DNA of 64,000 nt from Tamarix chinensis (taxonomy: Eukaryota > Streptophyta > Magnoliopsida > Caryophyllales > Tamaricaceae). The translations under genes and the position numbers were made by a program. The stretch spans positions 55,466,444 to 55,530,443 of the forward strand of contig CM060174.1 of the NCBI GenBank assembly GCA_030549775.1. The letters run 5' to 3'. Positions 12,940 through 25,365 of this stretch are shown piece by piece. Positions within the stretch are counted from its first letter, which is position 1. Every line of letters begins with the position of its first letter. A model generated the notes under the pieces. The model was not told the DNA's origin and made no database searches. It worked only from the letters and a program-made list of their open reading frames with translations.

Positions 12940-14160
12940 GGTCTAGGGTTCAACCATAGGCTGGCGAGGATAGGTGGCACTGGCGGTGGTTCACGGCGGT
13001 GGCGGCGGTGGCCGAAAAAAGAGAAGAAAAAGGGGAAAGTTGTATGCTGGAAAAAAGATAGGGAGAATGGAGGTGGAATTTGGGCTGTTTAAGAATGCCC
13101 AGAGGTAGGGGAGCAGAATGGAGGTGGAGGCATAGCCAAAGGTGGCGGCGCACGGCGGCGGCGGTAGTGGCCGAATGGAGGAGAAGAAGAGAAAGAGAGG
13201 AAGAGAGGGAGGGAGAGGAAAATAAAGGTAGGGGAAGGTAGAGGAGGGTCTGTAGAACATAATGGGAGGTGAAAGAAGCGGCGAAAACGGTGGAATAGGT
13301 GGTTAATGGTGGTTTGAAGGGCACCAGAATAGGTGGCTTGTGTAGGAAAAATTGAGAGATGAGGGAAGTTTAGGTAGTTAGAGGGAGATTCAAGGATGAG
13401 TTTGGTGGGTGGGGTTGACTGTGGAGTTGGCCGGAGCCGGCGGAAGAGGTTTCTAAAGGGGAGGCGGTGGAAAGGTCGGGAAGAGTTGGGCAGAAATTAA
13501 AAGCTTGACACAGGGTTGCTATGAGGGTATTTATAGCCTTTAGAAGAGCGTTTAGGGTTATATGGATCGGTGAGGGGATAAGGCAGGTTGGTTCGGGTCA
13601 CCAGCGGCGATGGTTGACTGGTGGCAGCAATTTTGGGGCAAAGATCGTGCGCAGGAAAGAGAGGGAAATTGCACGAGAAATGGGAGGTGGATTGGTTCAA
13701 AATGGCCGGCGAGTCAGCGGGAGGAGAGAGGAAGGAAAATGGCCGGTCAAAACGGGCGTAACTGGCGGTAAAAATCCAGGGATGGCGGCGGAAATGGTGC
13801 TCGACGTCAACGGGGGAAGGGAGGAAGGAGGAAGAAGAAGAAAGGTGGGGGACCGGGCGGTTCAGGAAGGAAGAAAAGAAAAAAGAAAGGCGGCAAACCG
13901 GGCCGGGCACGAGGTGAGGGGTGAATTAAATGAAGTGACACGCTTAGAGGGGATAAACACTAGAATGCAACACGGCGGAGGAGGGAAGAAAGGAGGCCAT
14001 CGCGCGGCACGACTGGGCCAAAAAAAAAGGGAGGAGAGGAAAGGGGGACTGGGCCGCGGGTTGGCCCAGATGGGGAGGAAAAGAAAAAGAAAAAGAAAGA
14101 AGAAGAAAGAAAAAGAAAGAAAAAGGAAGAAAGAAAAAGGAAAAAGGGAAAAAATAATTA
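12940..14160 (-). repeat. Purine-rich end of inverted LTR
   Basis: Equivalent to the polypyrimidine segment at 6665-7860, seen from the other strand, with GC-rich cggcggtggcgg-type runs. The 221-codon frame at 13521-14186 ends in a Lys/Arg/Glu-only tract and has no domain. It and the antisense frames (12950-13324, 13497-13910) are composition artefacts. Confidence 0.7.
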
Positions 14161-14637
14161 AGTTAGGACCAATTAAATTAATCTGAATATTTATGATATT
14201 TAAAAATAATTATATTTGAATAAAATAATATTTAAATCCCTTTTTAGTATAAATTAGGATTTTAAAAAAATTTCCCATAAATTCCTTTTTAATTAGCAAA
14301 ACACCCTAATTTTCTCCAATTAAATTATTTATAAAATTAATATTAATTTGAAACTATTTTCTCCTTCATATTTTAAATAAAATAATTTATTTAATAAATT
14401 TCTAAAATAAAATCTTTAGTTAGCTAAAATGCCAAAACTTTTCTAAAAAAAACATTTATTATTTTCTTCTTAAATAGACCTAGTTAATTATATTTTATTT
14501 TAACAAAAATAATTTATCTAATTAATTTTTGTAATAAAACCTCATTTAAATATAATTTTTAAAATTAAAAATTTTTGGGGCATTTCATTTTATGTTAAAA
14601 ATAAAAAATTTCAATGGTGATTTTTTGAGGTGTTACA

Positions 14638-15326
14638 GTTTGCTAGGAGGTGCAATGTAAGGGGTGCCATACATTAGTTACTTGTTAGAAAGAGCATGGG
14701 ATAGTGTTGGATGTCAAGGAGAAGATAATGGAGTAGGCTGATAGTTGACCAACACCCCAAATGAAGGGAGTTGGGGGTAATTTGGAGTTAAAAAAAAATG
14801 GAGCCAAGAGAAGAAGGTTGGCTAAAAATTTAGAGGCCACACATGTACATATATATATATATATAATGTAGAGGGCTATATGTACGTATCTTTTCACATA
14901 AATGGTGAAGAGCGGTATAGTTCAATAGAGAGTGAGGGTTGGTGTGATAGGTTAGGCGTATGGGTGTAGCTTTAAAGGAGTATGGAGATGAGGAGAATGG
15001 GAGAGATAGAATAATATGGGCATGCAAAAGGGTAAATCTAGGTGGGTAAAATGGTAGGGTAAATTGAGCTTATTTTATCTTAATTTTAGGTTTAATTTGG
15101 TTTGGTTAGGTTATCGAGTATGAAAATAATTGAAAAAAATCATATGGTTTAGGATATGTTTAATATGAAGGTACAAAGTAAAATAGCTAGGGAAATATTT
15201 AAGAAGTTATTTGGGTTATGGATCAAAAGTTATTAATAAAATTATTATGCTAAGGTTTAAGGGTGAATTTTAAATAAAAAGGATAAATACAAAAAAATGA
15301 AGGTTATGAAATTTTGGGGTGTTACA
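14638..15326 (+). repeat. Probable older LTR fragment flanking element A
   Basis: About 690 bp of non-coding DNA ending at 15326 in ttttggggtgttaca, the same terminal signature as the giant LTR. Element A may have inserted into an older related LTR, of which only this 3' piece remains. It contains a short (TA)n run at 14847-14865. The fragments translated here have no recognised domain. Confidence 0.4.
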
Positions 15327-16740
15327 CATACTTGATTACTTGATTATTCAATATATTAGATGATTAGGGTTTTGTACAGCTTCGATATTTTATGTACACT
15401 TTGTACTATCTTGTAATTTATAATTACAAACCATTATATATACAATATAGGTGCACTCTAGTTTAGTCTTTTATTAATTAGGCCATTTAATTTTGGCTTG
15501 ATAAGTAATGGATAAACTGGTCCTATATGTGTGTGTGTGTGTGTGTAATGGTGCCTTGTACATTTGAAAATGATTTGGTTGATTAATGGATGAGAATATA
15601 GATTACTTCTCAAGAGAGAATAAGAATCTCCCTTCCTTCCTCTTCAAGTGAGTTTATCTTGAGAGTTTAGGTATTATTCTCTAGAGAAAACTTTGTGATT
15701 TTTCTTTAGAATTGATTTGATCTTGGTGAAGATCAAATTCAACACCGTGGCATTTGTTGAAGACTACTTGATACTTTGAGCTTTACATCAATTTTTAACA
15801 TCACTCTACTTCAAGAAACAAGAGAGAAAGGGCCTTCATTTTGAAAGAATAATTTTCCTATTATCTTCCATATCAATTTTTGTATCAAATAAAGTTCTTG
15901 AATCAACAAAACTTGGAGGATTACATATCTTCAAAGACAAGATGAGCAAACAAATCACCACATGAGGTTCTTGATCATTCTTGCAACGATTCTTTGAATC
16001 TTGATTGCTTTTCTTGGAATCTTATATGCATGTTTATTATCTTAAGCCAACATATATGGAGATAAGTGTGATAAAGTAATCTTGAGCATTTTAATTCTAA
16101 GAACGAAACGAAAAGTATGTGATTGCTTGTTAGAGTTTTGAATGGTTTAGAAACAAAAATGTGTGTATTAATTATTTTTTTTTTAGTATTTAAGAGAGTT
16201 ATTCTACATGAGATCCAATGTGATTAGAGATAATAATGCATTTTAAATACTCGTCTTTGAAATTCATTTAGTAGTATTAGAATTGGTGATGTAATAACCT
16301 TAATCATAACTTGATTGTGAGGTTTGATGTCGAATGTGTGTCTTCTACTTTTCAAAGATTAAGGCATGAATAGTTCATAATTTGAAAAAGGTTATTTTTT
16401 GAGATATCTGCATATAATGTATATCGATTGGTACATTTATTTTACCTTGAGTATAATGAATGAGAGGGTATAAAAACTGTTCATAAATGCTGGAAGTGCA
16501 TCAAATGATTTAGCAATAAGATTTGGTTGAAATTCTATATCAATAACTTAATAAGAAACGTGTAAGTTGTAATAATTCATTAGTCCGTGTAGTGTATATG
16601 ATTGTTGGCTATGTGTTTCATTCATTTGGGTAAAAAATTTCTATAAGAACCAACTAAGGACCAAAGAGGAACATTCCTTTGATTTAGGTTTCCAATTAAA
16701 ACCATAGGGATTACTAACTCTTTTGTTTATTTTGTTAGAA
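15327..16740. other. Unassigned non-coding stretch upstream of element C
   Basis: No protein match was found. It holds a (GT)n microsatellite at 15529-15546, a TATA-like tatatatacaatat at about 15437 and leader-like A/T-rich sequence just before the gag remnant of element C. It may be the LTR and leader of C, but I could not find a primer site or a second copy, so this stays open. Confidence 0.4.
15529..15546 (+). repeat. (GT)9 microsatellite
   Basis: Eighteen bases of alternating G and T in the unassigned stretch before element C. Confidence 0.95.
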
Positions 16741-16750
16741 GTCCATTACA

Positions 16751-17985
16751 ATGGAGGAGGAACAAAATTTTGAAGCCATTTTTGAGGTAATCTAGAAGCC
16801 CTCAATCAATCTAGCTGTAACCAATGTTCAACCTCAACAACTTCTTGCAAATCAAACTCAATAGAAAATGATGGAGTCTCAATTTGCCGAGCAAGATTTG
16901 GTCTAAAATATGTAAGAGCAAAAGGAGTTTTACATAGATCGAATGGGAAGTGAAACAAAGCCAACCAACCCAACAAGAGGGAGATATTTGAACTCACACG
17001 TAGACTATGAAGAAGAGTCACAAGAGTGTGGAATTAATCGAAGGATATATGATCATCAACCAAAGAATCATAAACAATAAGATAAAGGTATTGAACTTAA
17101 TCTTCCTAATTTTGATGGTAAATTTGATGTTGATTTATTTCTTGAGTGGGTACATGAGGCAGAGGTTATATTTGAATTCAAGTTTATCATGATAAGAGAA
17201 AGTATAAATTAGCTACTCTTAAGTTTACGAAGTTTTCTAGGATATGTTAAGATAACTTGAAAAGGGCTGGAGAAAGAGAGGGTAAATCTAAAATAAAATC
17301 TTAGAAAAAGATTAAGAAACATTTGAGAAATAAATTTATACATAAATAGTATGAGTAAAATAATTATATTATATTAACTACTCTTAGACAAGGACTTCTA
17401 AGTGTTGAAGAGTATGTTAGAGAGTATGAGAGATTAACACTTATATGTGACATCCATGAGAAAAAATAATAAATGTGTGCTAGATTTATAGGTTTAAATG
17501 AGTTTAGTCCCGGCCGGCTGTTACGTTACAAATCATGAAATGTTGACCGAACAGTAAGCCATTTATTAGAGAGTATGAGAGATTAATACATATATGTGAC
17601 ATCCATGAGAAAAAATAATAAATGTGTGCTAGATTTCTAGGTGGCCTTAACATGATGATTCAAGATAAACCTAAAACTTTTTTATATGATTCTCTTGATG
17701 ATGTGATTAAGATATATTTAAGATTTGAAAATAAAATCAATTCTACAAAGTGTTATGCCAAACAAAGTACTTCTTCTACAAATTACTACCCGAGTACACA
17801 AACTATAAAGTATGGGATGGGTACCTAAAGCTCTATATATGTTGATAAGAAACTAGGACCTACCTAAGAGGAAAAAGAAAAAGCTAAGGTCAATATGGTC
17901 TATATAAAGTAATTTTTTATATGTTGAGGATATGGACACTTTACAAGAGAATACCCCAATCAAAGATTGTTTTCCATATAATAGG
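16751..17985 (+). pseudogene. gag remnant, Ty3/gypsy element C
   Basis: The start is taken at the ATG of MEEEQNFEAIFEV. The capsid core is at about 17095-17470: LNLPNFDGKFDVDLFLEWV, KYKLATLKFTKFS, KHLRNKF, TTLRQGLLSVEEYVREYERL, then CARF.GGLN. A decayed zinc knuckle with GYGHFTREYPNQ lies near 17930; the last Cys is Tyr and the first CX2C is broken. The order and wording match the gag of elements D, E and F. A direct duplication with foreign filler (17422-17645) disrupts it. Many stops; non-functional. Confidence 0.8.
17422..17645 (+). repeat. Local duplication with GC-rich filler in C gag
   Basis: About 73 bp (gagtatgagagatta... to ...gtgctagattt) occurs at 17422 and again at 17571, offset 149 bp. 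Between the copies lies sequence containing cccggccggctgttacg, much more GC-rich than its surroundings and not part of the gag frame of related elements. Confidence 0.8.
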
Positions 17986-18159
17986 TTGAAGCTATAGAGA
18001 GTTGTGATGAAGACTCTGAATTCAACCCAAATGTAATAATTTGATAAGTATAAGGATGAAAGAAATTCTTGTTATGTACTGCAAAGAGTTATTCAAATGC
18101 AAGCTAATGATTAACCTAACCAATGAGAGAGAATATTTAAGGCTAAAAAAATAGTGATA

Positions 18160-19520
18160 GATATAGTTTGTTGGGTTATCCTTAATAGTTGATTGTGCAC
18201 AATTATAGCTAATTAGAGTATGGTGAAGGAGTTGAGATTAGAAGAGATACCACATTTGAAGCCTTATTCTATTTAATGGATTAACAACGGCAAAGGAGTC
18301 TAGGTAACCGAACAAACGCTAGTCTCATTTCAAGTTGGTAATTATCATGATGATGGCTATGTGATGTTTTGCCTATGGATGCATGTGGAATCTTTTTAGG
18401 TAGACCATGGCAATATGATATATGTGCTATTCATAATGGTATTACTAATTAATATCTTATTAGGAACGATAAGATAAGGAAAATAACTTAAGCCTTCTAA
18501 GTATGAGAATGATAACATAGTTGAAAAATAAAAAGAGCATATTTTTGTATGAAAAGGTTATGATAGAATGTATTAATGAAGAAGTAGTATTTATGCTTTT
18601 TTTTATCAAATAATCCCTACAAGAGGAGAAAAATGAAAGTAATCATTGATTAAATGTGCTTATTAATGAATATAAAAATGTATTTTCTAATGACTTGACA
18701 CTTGGATTACCACCTAAAAGAGGAATAGAACATGCTTTAAACTTAATGCATGGTATGTATTTACCTAATTAACCCATCTATAGTTGTAATCTAGAAGAAG
18801 TTAAGGAATTATACAGCTAAATAAAAGAGCATATATAACAAGGATATGTGAGAGAAATCATGATTCCATATTGTGTATATGCATTACTTATTCCTAAAAA
18901 GGATGGTACGTGGTACATGTGTATTGATTCTAGAGCTATGGACAACATAACTATCGAATTTTAATTTCCTATACCTAGATTAGATGACATGTTAGATAAA
19001 TTTTGTGGAGCACAAGTATTATATGAAATGTATCTAAGGACTAGATATCATCAAATGGAAAACTTCTTTTAAAATGAAATATGATCTTTATGATTTGACT
19101 GTGATTCCATTTCAATTATGTAACGTACCTAGTTAAATTATAAGACTAATGAATGAAGGTCTTTAACCTTTTCTTGTAAAATTTATCATGGTATACTTAT
19201 ATGATATACTTGTGTATATTAAAAATGAGCATGATTATATTGTTCATTTAATGAGATTATTTGATAAAATAAAGAGAGAGGAGAATGGAAAAATGATAAG
19301 ATAAGGTGATTTTATGCTTTTGAATATTGTTTTCCTTTGTTTTATTGTAACTAGCAATGGTATAAAAGTGGTTCCTACAAATATTCCATAGGCTAGCGAG
19401 TTTTTATAGAAGATTCTTTGAGGAATTCTCATTTATTACTGTATCAATTACACATTTTAAAAACCAAGGAAAATTCAAATGGGGAGAGGATGTGACTGAA
19501 GCCTTAGAAACTTTGAAAGA
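18160..19520 (+). pseudogene. Protease-RT remnant, element C
   Basis: Protease-linker remnants include LRLEEIPHLKPYSI and ACGIFLGRPWQYD split over frames (18220-18460). RT follows: [63 protein letters not shown]. The active site at 19194-19205 reads YLYD instead of YLDD, so a catalytic Asp is lost. The frame then jumps at about 19510-19560 from the end of the RT thumb/connection (LETLKDM) directly to the KSKSIFHK block of integrase. RNase H and the integrase HHCC zinc region are therefore deleted. Confidence 0.8.
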
Positions 19521-19554
19521 CATGTAATGCACCTATATTATTGGGATATGTGTG

Positions 19555-20445
19555 ATTTATCAAAAGAGTAAGAGTATCTTTCATAAATATTCATATGATC
19601 CATTACGTATCCCTTTTCAACTATCGGAGAGGGTTAGTATGGACTTTATCCTAGTGTTACCAATGACAAAAATGGGAAAGGATTCTATTATGTTAGTACT
19701 TGATAGGTTTTCTTAAATGACACCTTTTATTCCTTGTAATAAAATGGATGATGCAACTCATGTGCCAGATTTATATTTCAAGGAAATAGTATGGTTATAT
19801 GGTATTCCCAAAAGTATAGCGTTAGATAGAGATGTAAAATTTTTGAGTTTTGGAAGACGCTTTGGCATATGTTAGGTACTAAGTTTTTGTTTAGTACATC
19901 TCTTCATCCACAAAGGGATGGTCAAACCCATGTGACTAATAAAATCTTGGAATTTTTTTACAAGGATTTGTAAGAAAGAGTATAAAGGACTAGAATATAA
20001 AACTTGCACATGCTGAATTTGCATATATTAAGAGTCCTTTAAGTGCAAATCAACTAAGTTCATTTAATTTTATCTATGGAGTTAATCCTTATTTGCTTAT
20101 TGATATTTTATCATTTAAGAAATGTGAAATTAAGAATTATGATGTAAAGAAATAATTAAATTATTTAATAAATTAAATGAGAAAATTAAGAACAACAATG
20201 AGAAATCTAATGCTAAATACCAAACTCAAGAAAACAAAAATCAAATTACATAAGTATTTTCACCAAGATACATGGTTTGGTTACACTTAATAAAAGATAG
20301 ATTTCCAAACTTAACGAGCATATATAACACTTAAAATTTGAAGAAAATTTGGAAATAATACTTATGAATTAGAATTACTTAAATCATATGGGGGAGTTTC
20401 TAAGACTTTCAATTTTGGTGATTTATCTACTTATCATAGTTTAAA
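19555..20445 (+). pseudogene. Integrase remnant, element C
   Basis: Core blocks: RVSMDFILVLP (first catalytic Asp), [55 protein letters not shown] (second Asp). A frameshift follows near 19850, then an AEFAY-type block near 20010 and FNFGDLSTYH near 20405. The frame runs straight into the Sirevirus-like LTR at 20446, so the 3' end of C is interrupted or missing. No 3' LTR of C was seen. Confidence 0.75.
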
Positions 20446-21928
20446 TCCCTATATAGATACTCTAGAGGAGGTTGAATAGAATATTTTATAAAAATAAAGA
20501 TAAATTGAAAATTTATGAGAAATAAGTAGAAGGAAGACAAATAATAAAGACATGATTTATAATGATTTAAGAAACTCTTCAATGTTTTTCTACATCCACT
20601 ATCAAATGGTTTTGCCCTTTGGATTTAGATTTGTCTTTGTTTATAGTGAGTGTTTGATGATAATCATTCCTCTCTTGATTTATGATCCTACAATTTCAAC
20701 AACCCTCTAGGAGATGATTTACACTTTGCTAGTTATTCTATTTAGGTTTATGAGACTACAATATCAGTGAACTCTCTTAGGAATGCTAGATAACACACCT
20801 CTCTTCACTTGTATTGAAGATGATGTGTCTGAATTAATAAAATTAAAAATATTCACCAGATAGCATATGAAAGTGAGTAATCACTAGTGAAGATTTTAAT
20901 CTATCTAGAGAAATAATAATTACAAGTGTATGAGTACTCAAACTAAATATGAAGAAAAAATTGGGCACTTGAGAACTTTGATTTTAATTTGAGAGTGTAA
21001 GGTCAAAAATCTCTTCGATTCTCTGTAAAATGTAAAAATGATGATTTTCGAAGATTTGTGCTAGCTTTATTGATGCTTATTAATGTCTAACAATTCTTAT
21101 ATATAGTGCTAAAAGATGGAAAAATTGGAAATATCCATTAGGTGTAAAATTAAATCTAAAGGTCTAATTATAATGGGAGAAAATATTAGAAATGACCACA
21201 CCGGTCAGTTCGTAGTCAAACCAGTTGACTAGTTTTCACAAACTATTGGATTAGTGGAACAATTTTCAACACTATGCATCTTTACAAAAAAGACCATAAC
21301 TTGAGTTACATAGCTCAAAATTGTATTATGTCTATTTTAATGTAAAGTAGACATCATAATATTTGCAAATAAATATTATTCACGAAAAAATAATTTCTAT
21401 GTAATTTATGGTGAATTTTAAACGTTAAATCATATTCAAATTTACTTAAAATAAAATCAATCCAAGATAATATTTTGCATAGATACTTGGAAATATTTTG
21501 ATTCATAAAATCCCTTTAAGATCTTTCAAACTTATTTTTAAATAAGATTAAAAAAATGAAATTATTAAAAATATAAGTTCTCAATATGTATATCATATGT
21601 ACATAAAACATAATAATATAACATAATCCATGGGGTTTTAGTGTTGGTATCTTGAATACACATATTTATCCTTCCATGGTTTGTGTCTTACACATATGAA
21701 ATTGAAGTACTTGAAGCTAGCGTCTTAAATTTTTCTCCTTGTTGATCTTTAGCTTATGCTTGCGATATGATTTGTAAACTTGATGTTATTAGTATTTCTT
21801 GACTTAGTTAAGTGTTGAATTCTTCATTTTCTTTCTATGATACATATACACACTTAAGAAGATAAGTCAAATTCATAATTGAGTTTGTTATCATCAAAAT
21901 AAATGTTGATTAACCTATGAGGCCAACA
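20446..21928 (-). repeat. 3' LTR of Sirevirus-like copy 1
   Basis: Minus-strand start TGTTGGCC at 21928; far end about 20446 by alignment to the 41089 end of the other LTR. Shared blocks include gagaaataagtagaagga, ttatagtgagtgtttgatgat and cccaagtcaa..agttgact. Length about 1.48 kb against 1.39 kb for its partner, from indels. Confidence 0.78.
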
Positions 21929-21942
21929 ATCTCCCCCTTTTT
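21929..21942 (-). other. Polypurine tract, Sirevirus-like copy 1
   Basis: Minus strand AAAAAGGGGGAGAT directly before the LTR start TGTTGG. This is the plus-strand primer of reverse transcription and matches the well-known Sirevirus tract. Confidence 0.85.
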
Positions 21943-24574
21943 GATGATGAAAAACAAAAATATGTAAATATCGTTGGAGATGAACTATAGAAATGTGAAA
22001 GTAAAAAATAAATACATTTTATCTAATAATATAGATCGTATATATTCCATTTTTACAATAAAATCACACACGTATCATGTAAATGGCAATATAATGATAA
22101 AAACAAGTGAGCACATAGAATCTTTTTACCCTTTCTCCCCCTTTTTTCATAAACAAAAGGAAAGGGCTTCATAAAATAAGATTTCCAATTACAAGATAAC
22201 CGAATAAGAAATTAAACGCATATGGAGTACAACTCCCACATAAGGTATACACATTCTCAATTGAAGCACCAGAAAATTAGTCATATTCAATATTATCAAT
22301 GAATAGCATGAGTGAAAAAATATGACATATCTCCCCTTAGGCTATTCCTTGGTTAATAAAACATGTGATTAAAAAAAAAGAAGGGTCCCCTAATGGTATA
22401 AATATATTAGCAATAAGATCAAGATCATAGTATGATCAGTTAAGATATTATTATCTTAAACACCTTAAGCAGTGGAAGCGAAGATATGTGTATCAATATT
22501 CATAGGAATAACTCAAATATGATATAACTAAATCTTGTGAGATTTCATAATTTTGATATTTATAGAAATAAGGAATGGAGTATTTATTGAGTCATAAAGA
22601 TACTCAAGCACTAGAAATAGTATGGAAATAAATTTTAGAGTTACATGAATCCAACTAAGTTAACGAACAAGAGGGTGAGGGAGACAAGGATTATACAAAT
22701 ATGGGAGAGTATCCCTCAACATGAATAGAGATCAACATGAGACTACAATGATAATTTCATCTTGAAAGTTATGACACAATGCATTATGACATGTTTTCAT
22801 TTTATATATGGTGGACATAGAGCACAAGGCAAATAAGGAATGTAATGAATAATCTATTCAATGAGTAACTTGTCATTAATATGATGAGTTGGAATTAAGA
22901 CTATCACATCAATGAAATGCAATAGCATAACCCATTAGTACTAAGTACTATATTTAAGAATAATATTTACCATGATGTTGAGAGATGGCAATGATCGTGT
23001 ACATGACATATTGTAAGTTAATCTAGCAATGATGTCATGTGATCAATTAATTTCAGAGTTTCATTTATCAATCTAAATAATAAATACACAAGTTTATGTG
23101 TGCATAAGACTTATATAGAAGCATTCGAGGAAGAGGTTATATTATAATGACCTCAAGAGTGAATATTTATGATTGAATCATATAGGGGCATAACAACACT
23201 CAAGAGTTAATAACATGAGAAAAGACTAAGGCAAAGCTCATAGAAGCATATGTTATCAAGGATTTGTATAAAATAAAGAACCATAAATGTGGTGAAAAAG
23301 AATATCATAGTTGTAAGTATATGCCCAAGAAATAAATGAGCAATTTTGTATTGCAATTAGTTATGTAAAAGTGATAGTGAAACAAATATATTTAGGCCAC
23401 CTATTATTTATTCACTAGCCTATTCAATCATAAAGTGTCTCAACTTCCTATTATGCCTACATTGTATCAATTTTTTCCATTTTATAATAATGAAGGGAAG
23501 ATAAGTAGAAGGGAAAAGAAATAGGATGAAGCATGCACATAAGAATCAAAATGTTAAAAAAAAACCATGGTGAATTGGTGAGCTTAATAATTTTATCAAT
23601 TTGTAAACTTAAAAGGACATCCATTTGTATCAAGTATGATCATCTAGTCATCAAAAGGAGACACGTTGTAGATGTATGGATGTAAATATAACAAAGGAAA
23701 ATGTCGTAAGCATTTCTCATTTCATGGAATATATAAGAGTGGAATGTAATATCAAATTATTACAAATAAGCATTAACATTCACACCTTAATGGCAATTAA
23801 GTTATAATCATTAATTATAAAGCAATCCATGAATATCTTCTCATTGTAAAATCAATAAGTAGAATGAAGGAGAAGATGTGCACATCAAGAAAGTAGTTTT
23901 CCCAACTCATATAACTTAAACGATTTGATTTTTATTTTTAGAAAAAAATAGTGGTTGATAATCAAGATCAATTTTCAAAAAACTTATTAAAATATCATGT
24001 ATGCTCATAGGATGTAAAAGATTTATCACAATAGTGAGCATAACTCAAACCATGTCTTAGTCAAATAATTGAAAGGGGAAGTATAGACTAGCATGATGAT
24101 TCTAAAATCATACATATTCATTTAATGATAAATTATATATAAAAAGAGGTTCATATGTCACATAAGTCCAAAATTAAGAGTACATAAACATATAAGATAA
24201 TAGAATTAAGCTCATTTTTTTTGTTAATGGAGAAATGTGAAGTGAATAAATCAAATAATTCAAACACTAGTTCATACATAAGAACCCTAGTCTTGTAATT
24301 TATTGAGTCATGTGAGAGGAACCTATAAGTTCAAGTTCACTATATCTAAATCCCTTTCATAAATATTCTAGATTACCCATAGTGGTTAATAGGATACAAA
24401 ATATGGTACTTATAGTATGGTATATCAAGCATACTCATAATAAATTAGATATTTCAAATAATCAAAAGAGAGAGTGTGTGGAGAAAATATAACAATTCAA
24501 GACATAGTACTTATAAGAAGAGATAATATCTAATCATGTATATTTGATTGTAACCTATAACAACACTGAGGTCT
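21943..24574 (-). other. Sirevirus-like internal non-coding region (3' part)
   Basis: A/T-rich DNA with no domain that I can recognise in any frame. It is repeated at 42491-45127 with clear similarity throughout, so it is element sequence and not host DNA. At 24570-24574 it is cut by element D and resumes at 29680. Confidence 0.75.
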
Positions 24575-25360
24575 TGATGCAAGTGTATCAAGTGCATCTA
24601 ATGATTCTCATGTTTCTACTGATTCTCAAGGTAAGAAAGAATTAGCTTTCTTAATAATGGAGCCAATCATTTTAAATATTCTTGATAATATTTCTATGTT
24701 TGGCATTGAAAACTATTCAATATATTCTTGCAGGTATATAACATATTTGCAAGGAGAAGACGTTAACACACCAAAAGAGACTTAAAGTGTACAAGCATTC
24801 AAAGCATGCAAGGCTATGGCATACATGGGATAACACTACAACAAGATATAGTGATGTTATCATTAGTTATATTAAACTTGTTGTAAACCCTAAGTGTATT
24901 TTATGTAAGCTAGGGTTTTGTTGTAAATTCATGTATGTACCAAAGTTGATTGTGTGGCTTTGTAATGTTAGTCATTAATAACATTTAGATGATGCTATTA
25001 TGAGTAAATTTAGGTATTATATAGGCTTCATTTAAGAGGAATAAATTCAACTTGAATTAAGAGACTTAACCGGCTGGTTTAATGCTAAGGTTGACCACTT
25101 TGCCTATATATACTCCCTAAGCTTGTACACATAGGATATTAAATATCATTTGAATAAAAAACTCAAGTTTAACACTTTTTTTCTCTCTTTTGGAGAATTA
25201 GCTGGCCAGGAAGTGCCCGTGGCATTCCTTTCCTCATTCGAACATTGAATGTGCCTTCAACCTTCGAAGTACCTTACTCTTCTATTCTGCAACATTCATT
25301 GAGTTTAACCTCCTTAAATCGAAGTGTTTCTTGCAATTTCAACCTACCAACATAGTTCTC
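24575..25360 (+). repeat. 5' LTR of element D (3' end deleted)
   Basis: Matches 28838-29674 from TGAT through ..acctaccaacatag, with TATA-like cctatatatactcc at 25103-25116. The last ~50 bp and the primer site are absent. The break lies in a repeated caatttcaacct motif, consistent with a microhomology-type deletion. Confidence 0.85.
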
Positions 25361-25365
25361 AATTT

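Larger units (their letters stand above)
10229..14587 (-). mobile_element. Inverted solo LTR, 4359 bp, giant Tekay-type family
   Basis: Begins TGTAACACCC and ends GGGGCATTTCA, the reverse complement of the host LTR's termini. It is flanked by the 5-bp duplication TTTTA (10224-10228 and 14588-14592). The 5' LTR at 1682-1700 reads straight through this site without the insert, which gives an empty-site control. The content matches the giant LTR in reverse: the hairpin at 10715-10734, the CCGGTGG repeat array, an AAT/AAC-rich zone and a purine-rich end. No internal region, primer site or polypurine tract is present. It is therefore a solo LTR left by recombination between the LTRs of a full element. 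Confidence 0.88.
6439..14637 (+). repeat. 3' LTR of element A, split by a nested solo LTR
   Basis: Starts TGTAATACCCC at 6439 and ends GAGGTGTTACA at 14637, giving TG..CA termini. Removing the insert at 10229-14587 and one TTTTA leaves about 3.84 kb. The right half matches 1-1737. Composition is strongly banded: a pyrimidine-rich strand at about 6665-7860, then G-rich sequence at about 8300-9200, then the repeat array and the hairpin. No polypurine tract is visible directly before 6439, which is unusual. The element's far end may therefore be a recombination product rather than a standard 3' end. Confidence 0.75.

Noticed and set aside
12950..13910. Overlapping minus-strand frames of 89-137 codons
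   Set aside because: Same low-complexity LTR region; mutually overlapping and without domains.
13521..14186. 221-codon open frame, plus strand
   Set aside because: Lies in the purine-rich end of the inverted giant LTR; Lys/Arg/Glu low complexity, no domain, and the same segment at 6665-7860 does not keep the frame.
10229..14587. DNA transposon with terminal inverted repeats
   Set aside because: Ends TGTAACACCC/GGGGCATTTCA look partly inverted, but the 5-bp duplication and full-length match to a giant LTR show a solo LTR.
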